DNA of 64,000 nt from an uncultured Clostridia bacterium (lineage in GTDB: Bacteria; Bacillota; Clostridia; Peptostreptococcales; Anaerovoracaceae), in NCBI GenBank assembly GCA_938046095.1, contig CALIXS010000001.1:1-64000 (forward strand), written 5' to 3'. Under the pieces are notes generated by a model. That model made no database searches, had not been told where the DNA came from, and was given only the letters and a program-made list of their open reading frames with translations. How positions within the stretch are numbered: the stretch's first letter is position 1; each line of letters opens with the position of its first letter. The position numbers were made by a program, and so were the translations under genes. Below, piece by piece: positions 26,171 to 34,258 of the stretch.

Positions 26171-26177
26171 GCATGAA

Positions 26178-26570
26178 CTATTTTCTTTTGCTCTCCTTAG
26201 GAGTTACGCATGTTCCGGAAGCTCTCGCGACTACGATAGGCTCCTCGAGGAAATCGGCGGCCGACGGGCTGATGTCCGGGCGGGTGACGATGACCTTGCG
26301 CGCTTCGAATGTCATCTTTCTCGATGTGTTGCCGACCTTTGTGATCTCGCCTACTGCCTCGATGTAATCGCCGGCATACGTAGGGGCGAGGAATTCTACG
26401 TTATCATAAGCGCAGAAGAGACCCTCGTCTCCGTCTATTTTGATGAGCAGTTCTGTCGCGACGTCACCGAAGAGGTGAACCATGTGAGCGCCGTCAACGA
26501 GATTCCCGCCGTAATGAGCATCTTTTGCAGACATTCTTACTCTGATCATTGATGTGTACTTTTCTTCCAT
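26178..26570 (-). CDS. kal: 3-aminobutyryl-CoA ammonia-lyase
   Basis: Hotdog-fold lyase of 130 residues that removes ammonia from L-3-aminobutyryl-CoA to give crotonyl-CoA in lysine fermentation. Sequence typical of Kal: MIRVRMSAKDAHYGGNLVDG, DVATELLIKIDGDEGLF, EFLAPTYAGDYIEAVGEI and GNTSRKMTFEARKV. The AAGGAGA ribosome site precedes ATG 26570. It is transcribed away from the sigma-54 regulator, separate from the kdd-kam operon, and has both a sigma-A and a sigma-54 type promoter. The main uncertainty is that hotdog enzymes resemble each other; the context makes Kal very likely. Confidence 0.92.
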   Translation of the reverse strand: MEEKYTSMIRVRMSAKDAHYGGNLVDGAHMVHLFGDVATELLIKIDGDEGLFCAYDNVEFLAPTYAGDYIEAVGEITKVGNTSRKMTFEARKVIVTRPDISPSAADFLEEPIVVARASGTCVTPKESKRK

Positions 26571-26615
26571 GTTGATTCTCCTTTGTCAATTCTACAATAA
26601 CATTGGGCAAATCTG

Positions 26616-26644
26616 ATTATACCCGCTGCCGTGAATGATGTCCA
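26616..26644 (-). promoter_or_regulatory. Sigma-A promoter of kal
   Basis: On the minus strand: TGGACA (26644-26639), 17-base spacer, TATAAT (26621-26616). Confidence 0.65.
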
Positions 26645-26654
26645 ACGAAATATG

Positions 26655-26683
26655 TTGCAAAACTTGTGCCGTTGGAGTAATAT
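26655..26683 (+). promoter_or_regulatory. Possible sigma-A promoter of the sigma-54 regulator
   Basis: TTGCAA (26655-26660), 17-base spacer, TAATAT (26678-26683). It overlaps the opposite-strand sigma-54 element, so the two would compete. Confidence 0.45.
26657..26670 (-). promoter_or_regulatory. Sigma-54 type (-24/-12) promoter facing kal
   Basis: On the minus strand the sequence CGGCACAAGTTTTGCA matches TGGCAC-N5-TTGCA except for the first base. GG (26670-26669) and GC (26658-26657) are ten bases apart, as sigma-54 requires. The predicted start is near 26645, about 75 bases before kal. A sigma-54 activator gene begins on the opposite side. Confidence 0.6.
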
Positions 26684-26703
26684 TGAAAATACGCATATAG
26701 GCG

Positions 26704-26722
26704 AACCGATTTATGTTCGGTT
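26704..26722. promoter_or_regulatory. Inverted repeat, candidate activator site
   Basis: AACCGA (26704-26709) / TCGGTT (26717-26722), seven-base spacer, about 35-60 bases upstream of the sigma-54 type promoter of kal. The half-site recurs upstream of kdd. Confidence 0.4.
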
Positions 26723-26741
26723 GATATGGAGCGAACACGAT

Positions 26742-28820
26742 ATGAACACGATAAATGCTTATGGAACGGGGCGCGTACTGGAGCCAAAACAGGTTCTTCC
26801 CACATCGGCTTGGAGGCTCGACAATTCGAGAAGAATACTTCCGGGCGAGATGAGGATTGACGTAAACCGTATACATGTGGAGAGCACGAGCTTCAAGGAG
26901 ATATGCCTTGAGGCCAACGACAACGATCAGCGCATCAGGCAGAAGATCATGGATATAGTGATAAAAAGGGGTAAGCTCCATAACCCGGTCACGGATACGG
27001 GAGGGCTCCTCTGCGGGCGCGTAGCCGAAATCGGGGAGGTATACGACAACCGCAAAATATTCAGGCCCGGTGACGAGGTCATCTGCAATGCATCACTCGC
27101 ATCGTTGCCTCTGTATATAGACAAAATAGTATCCATAGACAGGGCATACGGACAGATAGAGGTGGAGGGCTACTGCATCGTGGAAAGTCCGGTACCTGTT
27201 ATCAGAAAGCCGGAAAATATGCCTATAGAGCTTCTTTTGTTCACATTCAACGAGTCGGGCACATTATACCGCATAAGCAACACCGCCGTAGGCAAGAAAA
27301 AGTTTCTGGTCGTCGGGAATAACCTGCTCGCCAACCTGCTCTTCGGAATGGCGATACGCAAAGTTGCGCGGGAGGACGCAGAGGTCGTCTGCCTTTTTGA
27401 CCGCAGGACCGATGCGGTACTCAAGGGAGAGGGAATCGACCGTCTCATAAAAAACGTGTTCACGGAGGTTCACTATGTGGATATACTTAAACCGCTCGAG
27501 TGTATAGACAAGATCGGGGGCGACGCCCAGTTTGACCTGTCTGTGAACTGCGCCGACATTCAGGGCGCCGAAACGATAAATATCCTTGCAACGAAGGGCG
27601 GGGGAACGGTAATCTTTGCCAATCTCATAAACAACTACAACATAGCGCTGTATATAACAGAGGCGATATCGAGACAGCTCGATATACGATGCGCTGACGG
27701 CTATCTGGAGGCTTACGACTCCTTCGACTTTGAGATAGTCCGCGATCTTGCGCCGTATATAGAGGGCGCCGAGGAGACGAGCGTGAGGCTGCTCGACGAT
27801 CCGTCGTACGCTTCCGGTACCGGGAGCCGCAGGATGAAAGCATCGGCTGCCGGGCAGACTGTAATGGAGGGCTTTGTCTGTGAGAGTCATGCCATGTCGG
27901 TAGTGCTCGACGAGGTCATGACGGTATCAAAATACGACTGCAACGTTTTGATAACCGGGGAAACGGGAGCGGGCAAGGAGAAGGTTGCGAACATAATACA
28001 CAAAAACAGCAACAGGAATATGCAGCCGTTTATCAAGGTGAACTGCGCCTCCGTGTCGCCGAACCTCATAGAATCCGAGTTTTTCGGCTACGAGAAGGGG
28101 GCGTTTACGGGTGCGAATACGGGTGGAAAGAAAGGATATTTCGAGCTCGCGGACAACGGATCGATATTCCTCGACGAGATCGGCGAGCTTCAGCCGGATA
28201 TGCAGGCAAAGCTCCTCAGAGTCATACAGGACGGAGAGTTTTTCAGGGTCGGAGGTACTGCTCCGATCAAAACGAATGTCAGGATAATCTCGGCGACAAA
28301 CAGGGAACTCGAGGATTTTATCGACGAGGGCGGCTTCAGACGCGACCTGTATTACAGGCTGAACGTCGTGCGTATCAGAGTGCCGGCGCTTCGCGAGAGG
28401 ACGGCGGATATTCCCGCGCTCGTGAGGCATTTTCTCGAGACGTACGGGCAGAGGTTTTCGATCAAAAGAACGATAAACAGGGACGCACTCGACTATCTCG
28501 GGCAGTGTGAATGGCCGGGAAATATCAGGGAGCTCGAAAACGTAGTACAGCGCCTCATGATATCGTCAAGAAACGAAGAAATATCTCTGCTCGACGTTAT
28601 GCGGGAGCTGCATTCCGACGTCTTTGACATGAATGTCATGCCGAATTCGAAGGAGGAAAACGACTCGGAGGATATCGATATGGAAACTATGGTCGAGAAT
28701 TTCGAGAAGAATATAATAAAGCACGCTCTCGAAAAATACGGCTCGACGAGAAAGGCGGCGAGGGCGATAGGCATCAGTCAGACTCAGCTCGTAAGGAAAA
28801 AAAACAAGTACGGACTTTGA
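26742..28820 (+). CDS. Sigma-54-dependent activator with a 3,5-diaminohexanoate dehydrogenase-like sensor domain
   Basis: 692 residues. Residues 1-350 align end to end with Kdd encoded just downstream (AYGTGRVLEPKQVLPT versus PYGTHRVISPKGVLPQ; then GKLHNPVTDTGGLLCG versus GKHKNPWTGSGGMLIG). The dinucleotide loop GGGGKSG of Kdd is replaced by GNNLLANL, so catalysis with NAD(P) is unlikely and a sensor role is inferred. The AAA+ domain has Walker A GETGAGKE (406-413), GAFTGA (453-458) for sigma-54 contact and Walker B SIFLDEIG (474-481). The C-terminal Fis/TyrR-type helix-turn-helix is KAARAIGISQTQLVRKK. Start ATG 26742 aligns with the Kdd N terminus. Confidence 0.92.
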   Translation: MNTINAYGTGRVLEPKQVLPTSAWRLDNSRRILPGEMRIDVNRIHVESTSFKEICLEANDNDQRIRQKIMDIVIKRGKLHNPVTDTGGLLCGRVAEIGEVYDNRKIFRPGDEVICNASLASLPLYIDKIVSIDRAYGQIEVEGYCIVESPVPVIRKPENMPIELLLFTFNESGTLYRISNTAVGKKKFLVVGNNLLANLLFGMAIRKVAREDAEVVCLFDRRTDAVLKGEGIDRLIKNVFTEVHYVDILKPLECIDKIGGDAQFDLSVNCADIQGAETINILATKGGGTVIFANLINNYNIALYITEAISRQLDIRCADGYLEAYDSFDFEIVRDLAPYIEGAEETSVRLLDDPSYASGTGSRRMKASAAGQTVMEGFVCESHAMSVVLDEVMTVSKYDCNVLITGETGAGKEKVANIIHKNSNRNMQPFIKVNCASVSPNLIESEFFGYEKGAFTGANTGGKKGYFELADNGSIFLDEIGELQPDMQAKLLRVIQDGEFFRVGGTAPIKTNVRIISATNRELEDFIDEGGFRRDLYYRLNVVRIRVPALRERTADIPALVRHFLETYGQRFSIKRTINRDALDYLGQCEWPGNIRELENVVQRLMISSRNEEISLLDVMRELHSDVFDMNVMPNSKEENDSEDIDMETMVENFEKNIIKHALEKYGSTRKAARAIGISQTQLVRKKNKYGL

Positions 28821-28831
28821 CGCACCGAACG

Positions 28832-28910
28832 CGGTTCACACAGGCGCGCCGTTGAACACAAAACGGTTCGCTTGTGATTTTTTTGTTAATGGTCGGGTTG
28901 GAACCGACTG
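28832..28910. promoter_or_regulatory. Cluster of CGGTTC/GAACCG half-sites upstream of kdd
   Basis: CGGTTC at 28832-28837 and 28864-28869 and GAACCG at 28901-28906, plus dyads CACAA-N10-TTGTG (28857-28876) and GTCGG-N7-CCGAC around 28894-28908. Candidate upstream activating sequences; inferred only from repetition. Confidence 0.35.
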
Positions 28911-28915
28911 AAATG

Positions 28916-28944
28916 TAGACACAAAAAAGTCGTTGAATTATAAT
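28916..28944 (+). promoter_or_regulatory. Sigma-A promoter of the kdd-kam operon
   Basis: TAGACA (28916-28921), 17-base spacer, TATAAT (28939-28944); expected transcript start near 28951 gives a leader of about 74 bases. Confidence 0.75.
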
Positions 28945-29024
28945 ATATACATGTTTAGTCCGCGCCATGGGAACATATGGGCGCACATACTTTTGTTCAT
29001 TATTTATTTTAGGAGGAAAATACT

Positions 29025-30089
29025 ATGAAAACAGGTGGCAATCCTTACGGAACACACAGGGTTATTTCGCCGAAGGGAGTTCTCCCGCAGCCGGCAGATG
29101 TTATCGACAACGATATGGAGATTTACAACAACGAACTCAAGATCAACGTTCAGACTCTGAACATCGACTCGGCATCGTTTACGTCGGTAGTCGATCACGC
29201 ATGCGGCAAGAAGCCGACAGATGATCTTTCGGCTGAGGACATCGAGGCGATAAAGAATACGATGCTCGGGATCGTCGCCAAGGCGGGCAAGCACAAAAAC
29301 CCGTGGACGGGCTCCGGCGGAATGCTCATCGGCACTGTAGAAGAGATCGGACCGGATTGGAAGGGCGACCTCAAGGTGGGTGACAAGATCGCTACGCTCG
29401 TATCGCTCTCGCTGACTCCGCTCGTAATCGACGAGATCGTCGCTATGAGACCGGCTATAGATCAGGTTGACATCAAGGGACACGCTATCCTCTTCCAGAG
29501 CGGCATCTACGCAAAGCTTCCTGAGGATATGCCTGAGGGACTTGCACTTTCGGCTCTCGACGTTGCAGGTGCTCCTGCGCAGACCGCAAAGCTTGTCGGT
29601 CCGGGAATGAAGGTTCTCGTTATCGGCGGCGGCGGGAAATCAGGACTTCTTTGCCTGTACGAGGCGAAGAAGAGAGCCGGCGTTACGGGTCAGGTCATCT
29701 GTGCGGCCGGTTCGCAGAAGTCGGAGGACAGAGCGCGCTCTCTCAATCTTGCCGACGATTATTTCCATCATGACGCGACGGATGCCGTCGGTATGTACGA
29801 GAAGGTCAATGAGCTCACGAAGGGAGAGCTCTGCGACGTGGTAATCAACGTAGTAAACATCGAGAATACGGAGATGGCTTCCATCCTCTGCACGAAGGAT
29901 AAGGGACTCGTTTATTTCTTCTCGATGGCGACAAGCTTCACAAAGGCAGCTCTCGGTGCCGAGGGCGTAGGCAAGGACGTCGACATGATCATCGGCAACG
30001 GCTACACCGCAGGTCATGCAGAGATCACTCTTCAGGAGCTCAGAGAGCATGAGGGACTTCGTAAGCTGTTCCAGGAGATGTACGCTTAG
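29025..30089 (+). CDS. kdd: L-erythro-3,5-diaminohexanoate dehydrogenase
   Basis: NAD(P)-dependent oxidative deamination of L-erythro-3,5-diaminohexanoate to 3-keto-5-aminohexanoate, the third step of lysine fermentation. 354 residues. The N-terminal family sequence NPYGTHRVISPKGVLPQ and the Rossmann loop VLVIGGGGKSGLLCLYEAKK (Gly-rich 201-207) are clear. AGGAGG lies seven bases before the ATG. First gene of a run continuing with kamA-kamE. The paralogous domain in the upstream regulator is the striking neighbour. Confidence 0.95.
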   Translation: MKTGGNPYGTHRVISPKGVLPQPADVIDNDMEIYNNELKINVQTLNIDSASFTSVVDHACGKKPTDDLSAEDIEAIKNTMLGIVAKAGKHKNPWTGSGGMLIGTVEEIGPDWKGDLKVGDKIATLVSLSLTPLVIDEIVAMRPAIDQVDIKGHAILFQSGIYAKLPEDMPEGLALSALDVAGAPAQTAKLVGPGMKVLVIGGGGKSGLLCLYEAKKRAGVTGQVICAAGSQKSEDRARSLNLADDYFHHDATDAVGMYEKVNELTKGELCDVVINVVNIENTEMASILCTKDKGLVYFFSMATSFTKAALGAEGVGKDVDMIIGNGYTAGHAEITLQELREHEGLRKLFQEMYA

Positions 30090-30129
30090 TTATCAGTAAA
30101 CAGGCTGGTTTTAATAGAGTAAGGATGCG

Positions 30130-30157
30130 CCGCCCGCTTCTTTCGTTGAGCGGGCGG
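30130..30157 (+). repeat. Intercistronic hairpin kdd-kamA
   Basis: Perfect nine-pair stem CCGCCCGCT (30130-30138) / AGCGGGCGG (30149-30157), ten-base loop, no T tract. Probably an mRNA processing or stability element, not a terminator. Confidence 0.6.
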
Positions 30158-30181
30158 TACAAAATGAAAAAGGAGATTATC

Positions 30182-31444
30182 ATGGCAATTAGAAATTGGA
30201 AGGACATTCCTCTTTTTAAGGATGTTACGGACGAGCAGTGGAACGACTGGCACTGGCAGGTTTCACACAGGCTTTCGACGGTTGACGACATAGCAAAGGT
30301 AGTTAATCTGAATGAGCAGGAGAGAGCCGATATCGAGAAGGTTATCGGCGGTTTCAGAGTCGGCATCACACCTTATTATGCTTCTCTGATGGATTCCGAC
30401 GATCCGACGGATCCTGTCAGGATGCAGGCTGTTCCTACACTTGCCGAGATGCACAGGTCACCTGCCGACGACGCTGATCCCCTTCACGAGGATGCGGATT
30501 CCCCGGCGCCGGGGCTGACGCACAGATATCCGGACAGAGTTCTCTTCCTTATCACTGACCAGTGCTCAATGTATTGCAGACACTGCACCAGAAGAAGACT
30601 TGCCGGAGAAACGGACGGAGCGAGATCGAGGGAAGATATCGATGCCTGCATCGCTTATATCAAGAGAACACCTGAGGTCAGAGACGTACTCCTTTCCGGC
30701 GGCGATGCGCTCCTTGTAGAGGACGATACTCTCGAGTACATCATCAGCGAACTGCGCAAGATCGACCATGTCGAAATCGTTCGTATCGGATCGAGAACGC
30801 CTGTAGTTATGCCGATGAGGATAACCGACAAGCTCGTCGATATGCTCAAGAAATATCATCCGATCTGGCTCAACACTCACTTCAACCATCCGCAGGAGAT
30901 AACCGCCGATTCGCGTGAAGCGCTTCGAAAGCTCGCCGATGCCGGTATACCTCTCGGAAACCAGAGCGTACTTCTCAGAGGCATCAACGACGACAAGTCG
31001 ATCATGATGGATCTGGTACACGAGCTCGTTATGAACAGGGTAAGGCCTTACTATATCTACATTTGCGACCTTTCGGTAGGCATCGAGCACTTCAGAACGA
31101 CGATGGCAAAGGGCATCGAGATCATGGAAGGGCTCCGCGGTCATACATCGGGATACTGCGTACCTACATTCGTTATCGATGCTCCGGGAGGCGGCGGAAA
31201 GACACCGGTAATGCCGCAGTACGTGATCTCCGAAACACCTGACAAGATTATACTCAGAAACTACGAGGGCGTTATCACGACGTATACGCAGCCGCATCTT
31301 CCCGAGCTTAAGTGCAACTTCAACTACAGGAACGGCAAGGAGGGCATTAAGGTATCGGGCGTATCGGCTCTCGGCGAAGGACTCCGGATCAAATCCATGG
31401 AGCCTGCTCATCTTGCAAGACACGAGAGGAACGAGCACAAATAA
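30182..31444 (+). CDS. kamA: Lysine 2,3-aminomutase
   Basis: Radical-SAM, PLP-dependent enzyme that converts L-lysine to L-beta-lysine, the entry step of the pathway. 420 residues. The [4Fe-4S] motif is C128xxxC132xxC135 (CSMYCRHC), followed by TRRRLAG; the PLP lysine lies in PGGGGKTPVMP. The early WKDIPLFKDVTDEQWNDW stretch is diagnostic for KamA. The start is ATG 30182 with AAAGGAG upstream; the longer frame from 30125 would cross a hairpin. Needs S-adenosylmethionine and reduced ferredoxin or flavodoxin. Confidence 0.97.
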   Translation: MAIRNWKDIPLFKDVTDEQWNDWHWQVSHRLSTVDDIAKVVNLNEQERADIEKVIGGFRVGITPYYASLMDSDDPTDPVRMQAVPTLAEMHRSPADDADPLHEDADSPAPGLTHRYPDRVLFLITDQCSMYCRHCTRRRLAGETDGARSREDIDACIAYIKRTPEVRDVLLSGGDALLVEDDTLEYIISELRKIDHVEIVRIGSRTPVVMPMRITDKLVDMLKKYHPIWLNTHFNHPQEITADSREALRKLADAGIPLGNQSVLLRGINDDKSIMMDLVHELVMNRVRPYYIYICDLSVGIEHFRTTMAKGIEIMEGLRGHTSGYCVPTFVIDAPGGGGKTPVMPQYVISETPDKIILRNYEGVITTYTQPHLPELKCNFNYRNGKEGIKVSGVSALGEGLRIKSMEPAHLARHERNEHK

Positions 31445-31467
31445 AGGACAGTATAATGTCATGACCG

Positions 31468-31496
31468 GCAGAAAAACGCTTTGCGCGTTTCTCTGC
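31468..31496 (+). repeat. Intercistronic hairpin kamA-kamB
   Basis: Twelve-position stem GCAGAAAAACGC (31468-31479) / GCGTTTCTCTGC (31485-31496) with one mismatch, five-base loop, followed by TCTT. A weak terminator or attenuator is possible. Confidence 0.5.
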
Positions 31497-31531
31497 TCTT
31501 AAAGTAATTTGTTGTAATATAAAGGAACAGT

Positions 31532-32548
31532 ATGGGTCTGCTCAGCGAACTTTCAACCAGATACAAGACCATATCTATAGTCGGTATGGCCAAGAACGCC
31601 GGAAAGACTACGGCGCTCAATTATTTGATCGAAGAAGCCGAAGACGAGAGCATAAGGCTCGGTATTACATCTACAGGCAGAGACGGAGAAACGACCGATC
31701 TCGTGACGAATACCGACAAGCCGAGGGTATACCTGTACGAAGATACGATCGTAAGTGTGCCGACTCAGCTATATGAGCTTGCAGAGGCCGGCCTCGAGAT
31801 CCTGAGCATGTCGAAATACAGGACGTCGATCGGAGAACTGCTGCTGTGCAGGGTTTGCGAAAGTGGATATGTGCAGATAGCGGGACCTGTTGCAACAGCC
31901 GACACAAAGCGGATGTGCAGGCAGATGTTCGGTCTGGGTGTTGATCTCATCCTCATTGATGGGGCAATAGACCGAAAATCGATTGCTTCACCTGAAACGT
32001 CCGATGCAATAATACTTTCGACGGGGGCTGTCCTGTCGAGGAGCCTCAGGACGGTAGTAAACGAGACCTCTCATATCGTGAGCCTTTACAGCCTGCCCGA
32101 GCTCGAGGACGGCGACATAAGGGTGCTTATCGAAGAACACCTGTCGGATGACAGGATCATGACGGTAAAGAACGGTGAGATGCGGCAGCTCGATCTGAGG
32201 ACGGGGTTGGGCGCCGGTAGGTTCATAGACGAGGCGATAGACGAGGAAACACAGTATGTGTATATTCCGGGAGCGTTCACCAGGAGCGTTATAGCGGATA
32301 TAGAACCTGCCAAATTCAAGAGGACACAGTTTGTCCTGAAGGATCCGACCAAGATCTTTGTCGACTCGATTACATGGAGGCAGTATCTGAAGAAAGGGTT
32401 CAGTATCAGGGTTCTGAAGAACATCGAAGTTGCAGCCGTTACCGTAAATCCGTTTGCGCCGGAAGGGTATTCATTTGACAGCGGCGAGTTATGTGAGGCG
32501 ATGCGCAGGGCATTGCCGGATATGCCGATAATAGACGTTAGAGTGTAG
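31532..32548 (+). CDS. kamB: Lysine 5,6-aminomutase reactivase subunit KamB
   Basis: 338 residues with an N-terminal P-loop SIVGMAKNAGKTTALN (18-26 for GMAKNAGKT). The family is found only next to lysine (or ornithine) aminomutase genes. Together with KamC it is proposed to release damaged cobalamin and reactivate lysine 5,6-aminomutase. No transmembrane segment. It is 87 bases after kamA and followed by kamC after 34 bases. The function is known from family assignment and position, not from motifs beyond the P-loop. Confidence 0.88.
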   Translation: MGLLSELSTRYKTISIVGMAKNAGKTTALNYLIEEAEDESIRLGITSTGRDGETTDLVTNTDKPRVYLYEDTIVSVPTQLYELAEAGLEILSMSKYRTSIGELLLCRVCESGYVQIAGPVATADTKRMCRQMFGLGVDLILIDGAIDRKSIASPETSDAIILSTGAVLSRSLRTVVNETSHIVSLYSLPELEDGDIRVLIEEHLSDDRIMTVKNGEMRQLDLRTGLGAGRFIDEAIDEETQYVYIPGAFTRSVIADIEPAKFKRTQFVLKDPTKIFVDSITWRQYLKKGFSIRVLKNIEVAAVTVNPFAPEGYSFDSGELCEAMRRALPDMPIIDVRV

Positions 32549-32582
32549 TCGAGCATCAGAGTGCAGCCGAAGGAGGTTAATG

Positions 32583-34226
32583 ATGCAGCAGGTCTCGAAC
32601 AGAAGGCTGGCCAATCTCAGGACGAGATCCGAGACGGGCTATGACCATGTTATCCGATCGCTGGACATACAGACTCCGTTCGGACAGAAACAGGTCAAGG
32701 AGACTAAGCCGTTTTATCCGGGTCAGGAGAAGGAGCTTCGTCAGGAACTCGATAAGATCGAGAGCATGGTCGGTTTTATCAGAGGGGAATCCAAGGCTGT
32801 GGGCGTTATACTCGAGGCCTTCATGGTCACAAAGGACATAACGAACACAATAAGGAAAAGCGGCTCAAACGTGCTTTCGGAGGTCGAAATATACGAGCTG
32901 AAGTCGGCGCTTCTCAATACCGCGGCGATACGTAAGGCAATTATGGGGGCCGGCTGCGGCGTGCCTGAGGAATTCGTTCCTCTCGATACCGAGGGGCTTC
33001 TGGATGTGCTCGATCCGAGACATGATCGCATGAACACTTTTTATCTGTATGACGATTTTTCGGAACAGCTTGCGGAATACCGCAGGGAGAAGAAAGCCGC
33101 CGATACGGAAACGCGCCGGATAAACAAACGGCGCGGAGAAGAATTAAAAAGAAAATACGGCATAGTACTGACTCCGAAATTCGACATAGTAATCGGCAAA
33201 TCGAGCGACAGCCTCGCAAAGGCGATGGAAACTGACGAGCTCGAGAAGGTTTCGGAGGACTACATGTCGGTGACATTCGCATTGACAGCGAATGCCGAGG
33301 TTTACGATCTTATCCGCAAATCGGAGGAGCTTACCGCTTTGATAGACGATGAGGAAGAGAAAGTAAGAAGTGCGCTTTCAGCTCGCATTTCAGAGGATGC
33401 GGATACTTTACTCGAGAATTTCAAACGTATAGGGCGCCTCGATCATGTGATGGCAAAAGCGATGTACGCAATCAGACATGATTGTGTAAAGCCGGAGATA
33501 ACGGACGAACACATCATCGAGATCGAAGACGGCCGAAATCTCGCCGTAGAGGACATCCTGACCGCGAAGGGCAAAAAATACTGCCCCGTGAGCATTACGC
33601 TGACGGAGGGGGTTACGTGCATAACGGGGGCGAACATGGGAGGTAAAACAATATCTCTTAAGCTTGCCGGCCTGGTGCCTGTTCTTGCCCAATACGGCTA
33701 TTTTGTCCCTTGCAGAAGCGCAAGGATAGGACTGTCAAACTTTATGCAGATTCTCATCGGAGACAGCCAATCTGTCGAGCGCGGCCTGTCGAGCTTCGGC
33801 AGCGAGATGGAGGAACTCAACGAGATACTCACTCACGCCAAGGACAGATCGCTTATACTGATAGACGAGATAGCGAGCGGTACGAATCCGGTGGAAGGGC
33901 TCGCTCTGACGAAGAGCATTGTCGAATACCTGCTTCGGAAACCTTATATAACTTTGATCACGACGCATTTCGAAACCGTGACGGAGGAGAAAGGCGTAAG
34001 GAATATGCAGGTGAGAGGCCTTGCAAACGTCGATTTCAGGCTTTTGGACAGAGAGCTCAGGGAAGCGACGCGCAGGGAGAGAATAAACATTATATCCAAG
34101 TATATGGATTATCGCCTTTACCTCGTAGACGGGAAGCGGCAAATACCGAAAGACGCGCTCAATATTGCCAAAATGCTCGGTATCAGCAAAGAGATAATAG
34201 AAGGCGCGCAGAAATATATTAAATAA
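32583..34226 (+). CDS. kamC: MutS-like ATPase, lysine 5,6-aminomutase reactivase KamC
   Basis: 547 residues. The C-terminal part is a MutS-type ABC ATPase: Walker A TGANMGGKT (about 347-356), the signature region SSFGSEMEELNEIL, Walker B SLILIDEIASGTNP and the His switch TTHFE. The first 330 residues are helical, as in the MutS core/lever, with no mismatch-binding domain. The family is tied to KamD/KamE and is thought to reactivate the aminomutase. ATG 32583 is preferred to 32580 because GGAGG is six bases before it. Confidence 0.9.
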   Translation: MQQVSNRRLANLRTRSETGYDHVIRSLDIQTPFGQKQVKETKPFYPGQEKELRQELDKIESMVGFIRGESKAVGVILEAFMVTKDITNTIRKSGSNVLSEVEIYELKSALLNTAAIRKAIMGAGCGVPEEFVPLDTEGLLDVLDPRHDRMNTFYLYDDFSEQLAEYRREKKAADTETRRINKRRGEELKRKYGIVLTPKFDIVIGKSSDSLAKAMETDELEKVSEDYMSVTFALTANAEVYDLIRKSEELTALIDDEEEKVRSALSARISEDADTLLENFKRIGRLDHVMAKAMYAIRHDCVKPEITDEHIIEIEDGRNLAVEDILTAKGKKYCPVSITLTEGVTCITGANMGGKTISLKLAGLVPVLAQYGYFVPCRSARIGLSNFMQILIGDSQSVERGLSSFGSEMEELNEILTHAKDRSLILIDEIASGTNPVEGLALTKSIVEYLLRKPYITLITTHFETVTEEKGVRNMQVRGLANVDFRLLDRELREATRRERINIISKYMDYRLYLVDGKRQIPKDALNIAKMLGISKEIIEGAQKYIK

Positions 34227-34258
34227 TTTTCTTTAAGCAACTCTAAGGAGACAAGAAG

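Noticed and set aside
28969..28982. GG-N10-GC spacing in the kdd leader resembling a sigma-54 promoter
   Set aside because: Only the GG and GC are right; the conserved CAC and TT are missing, and a much better sigma-A promoter lies upstream.
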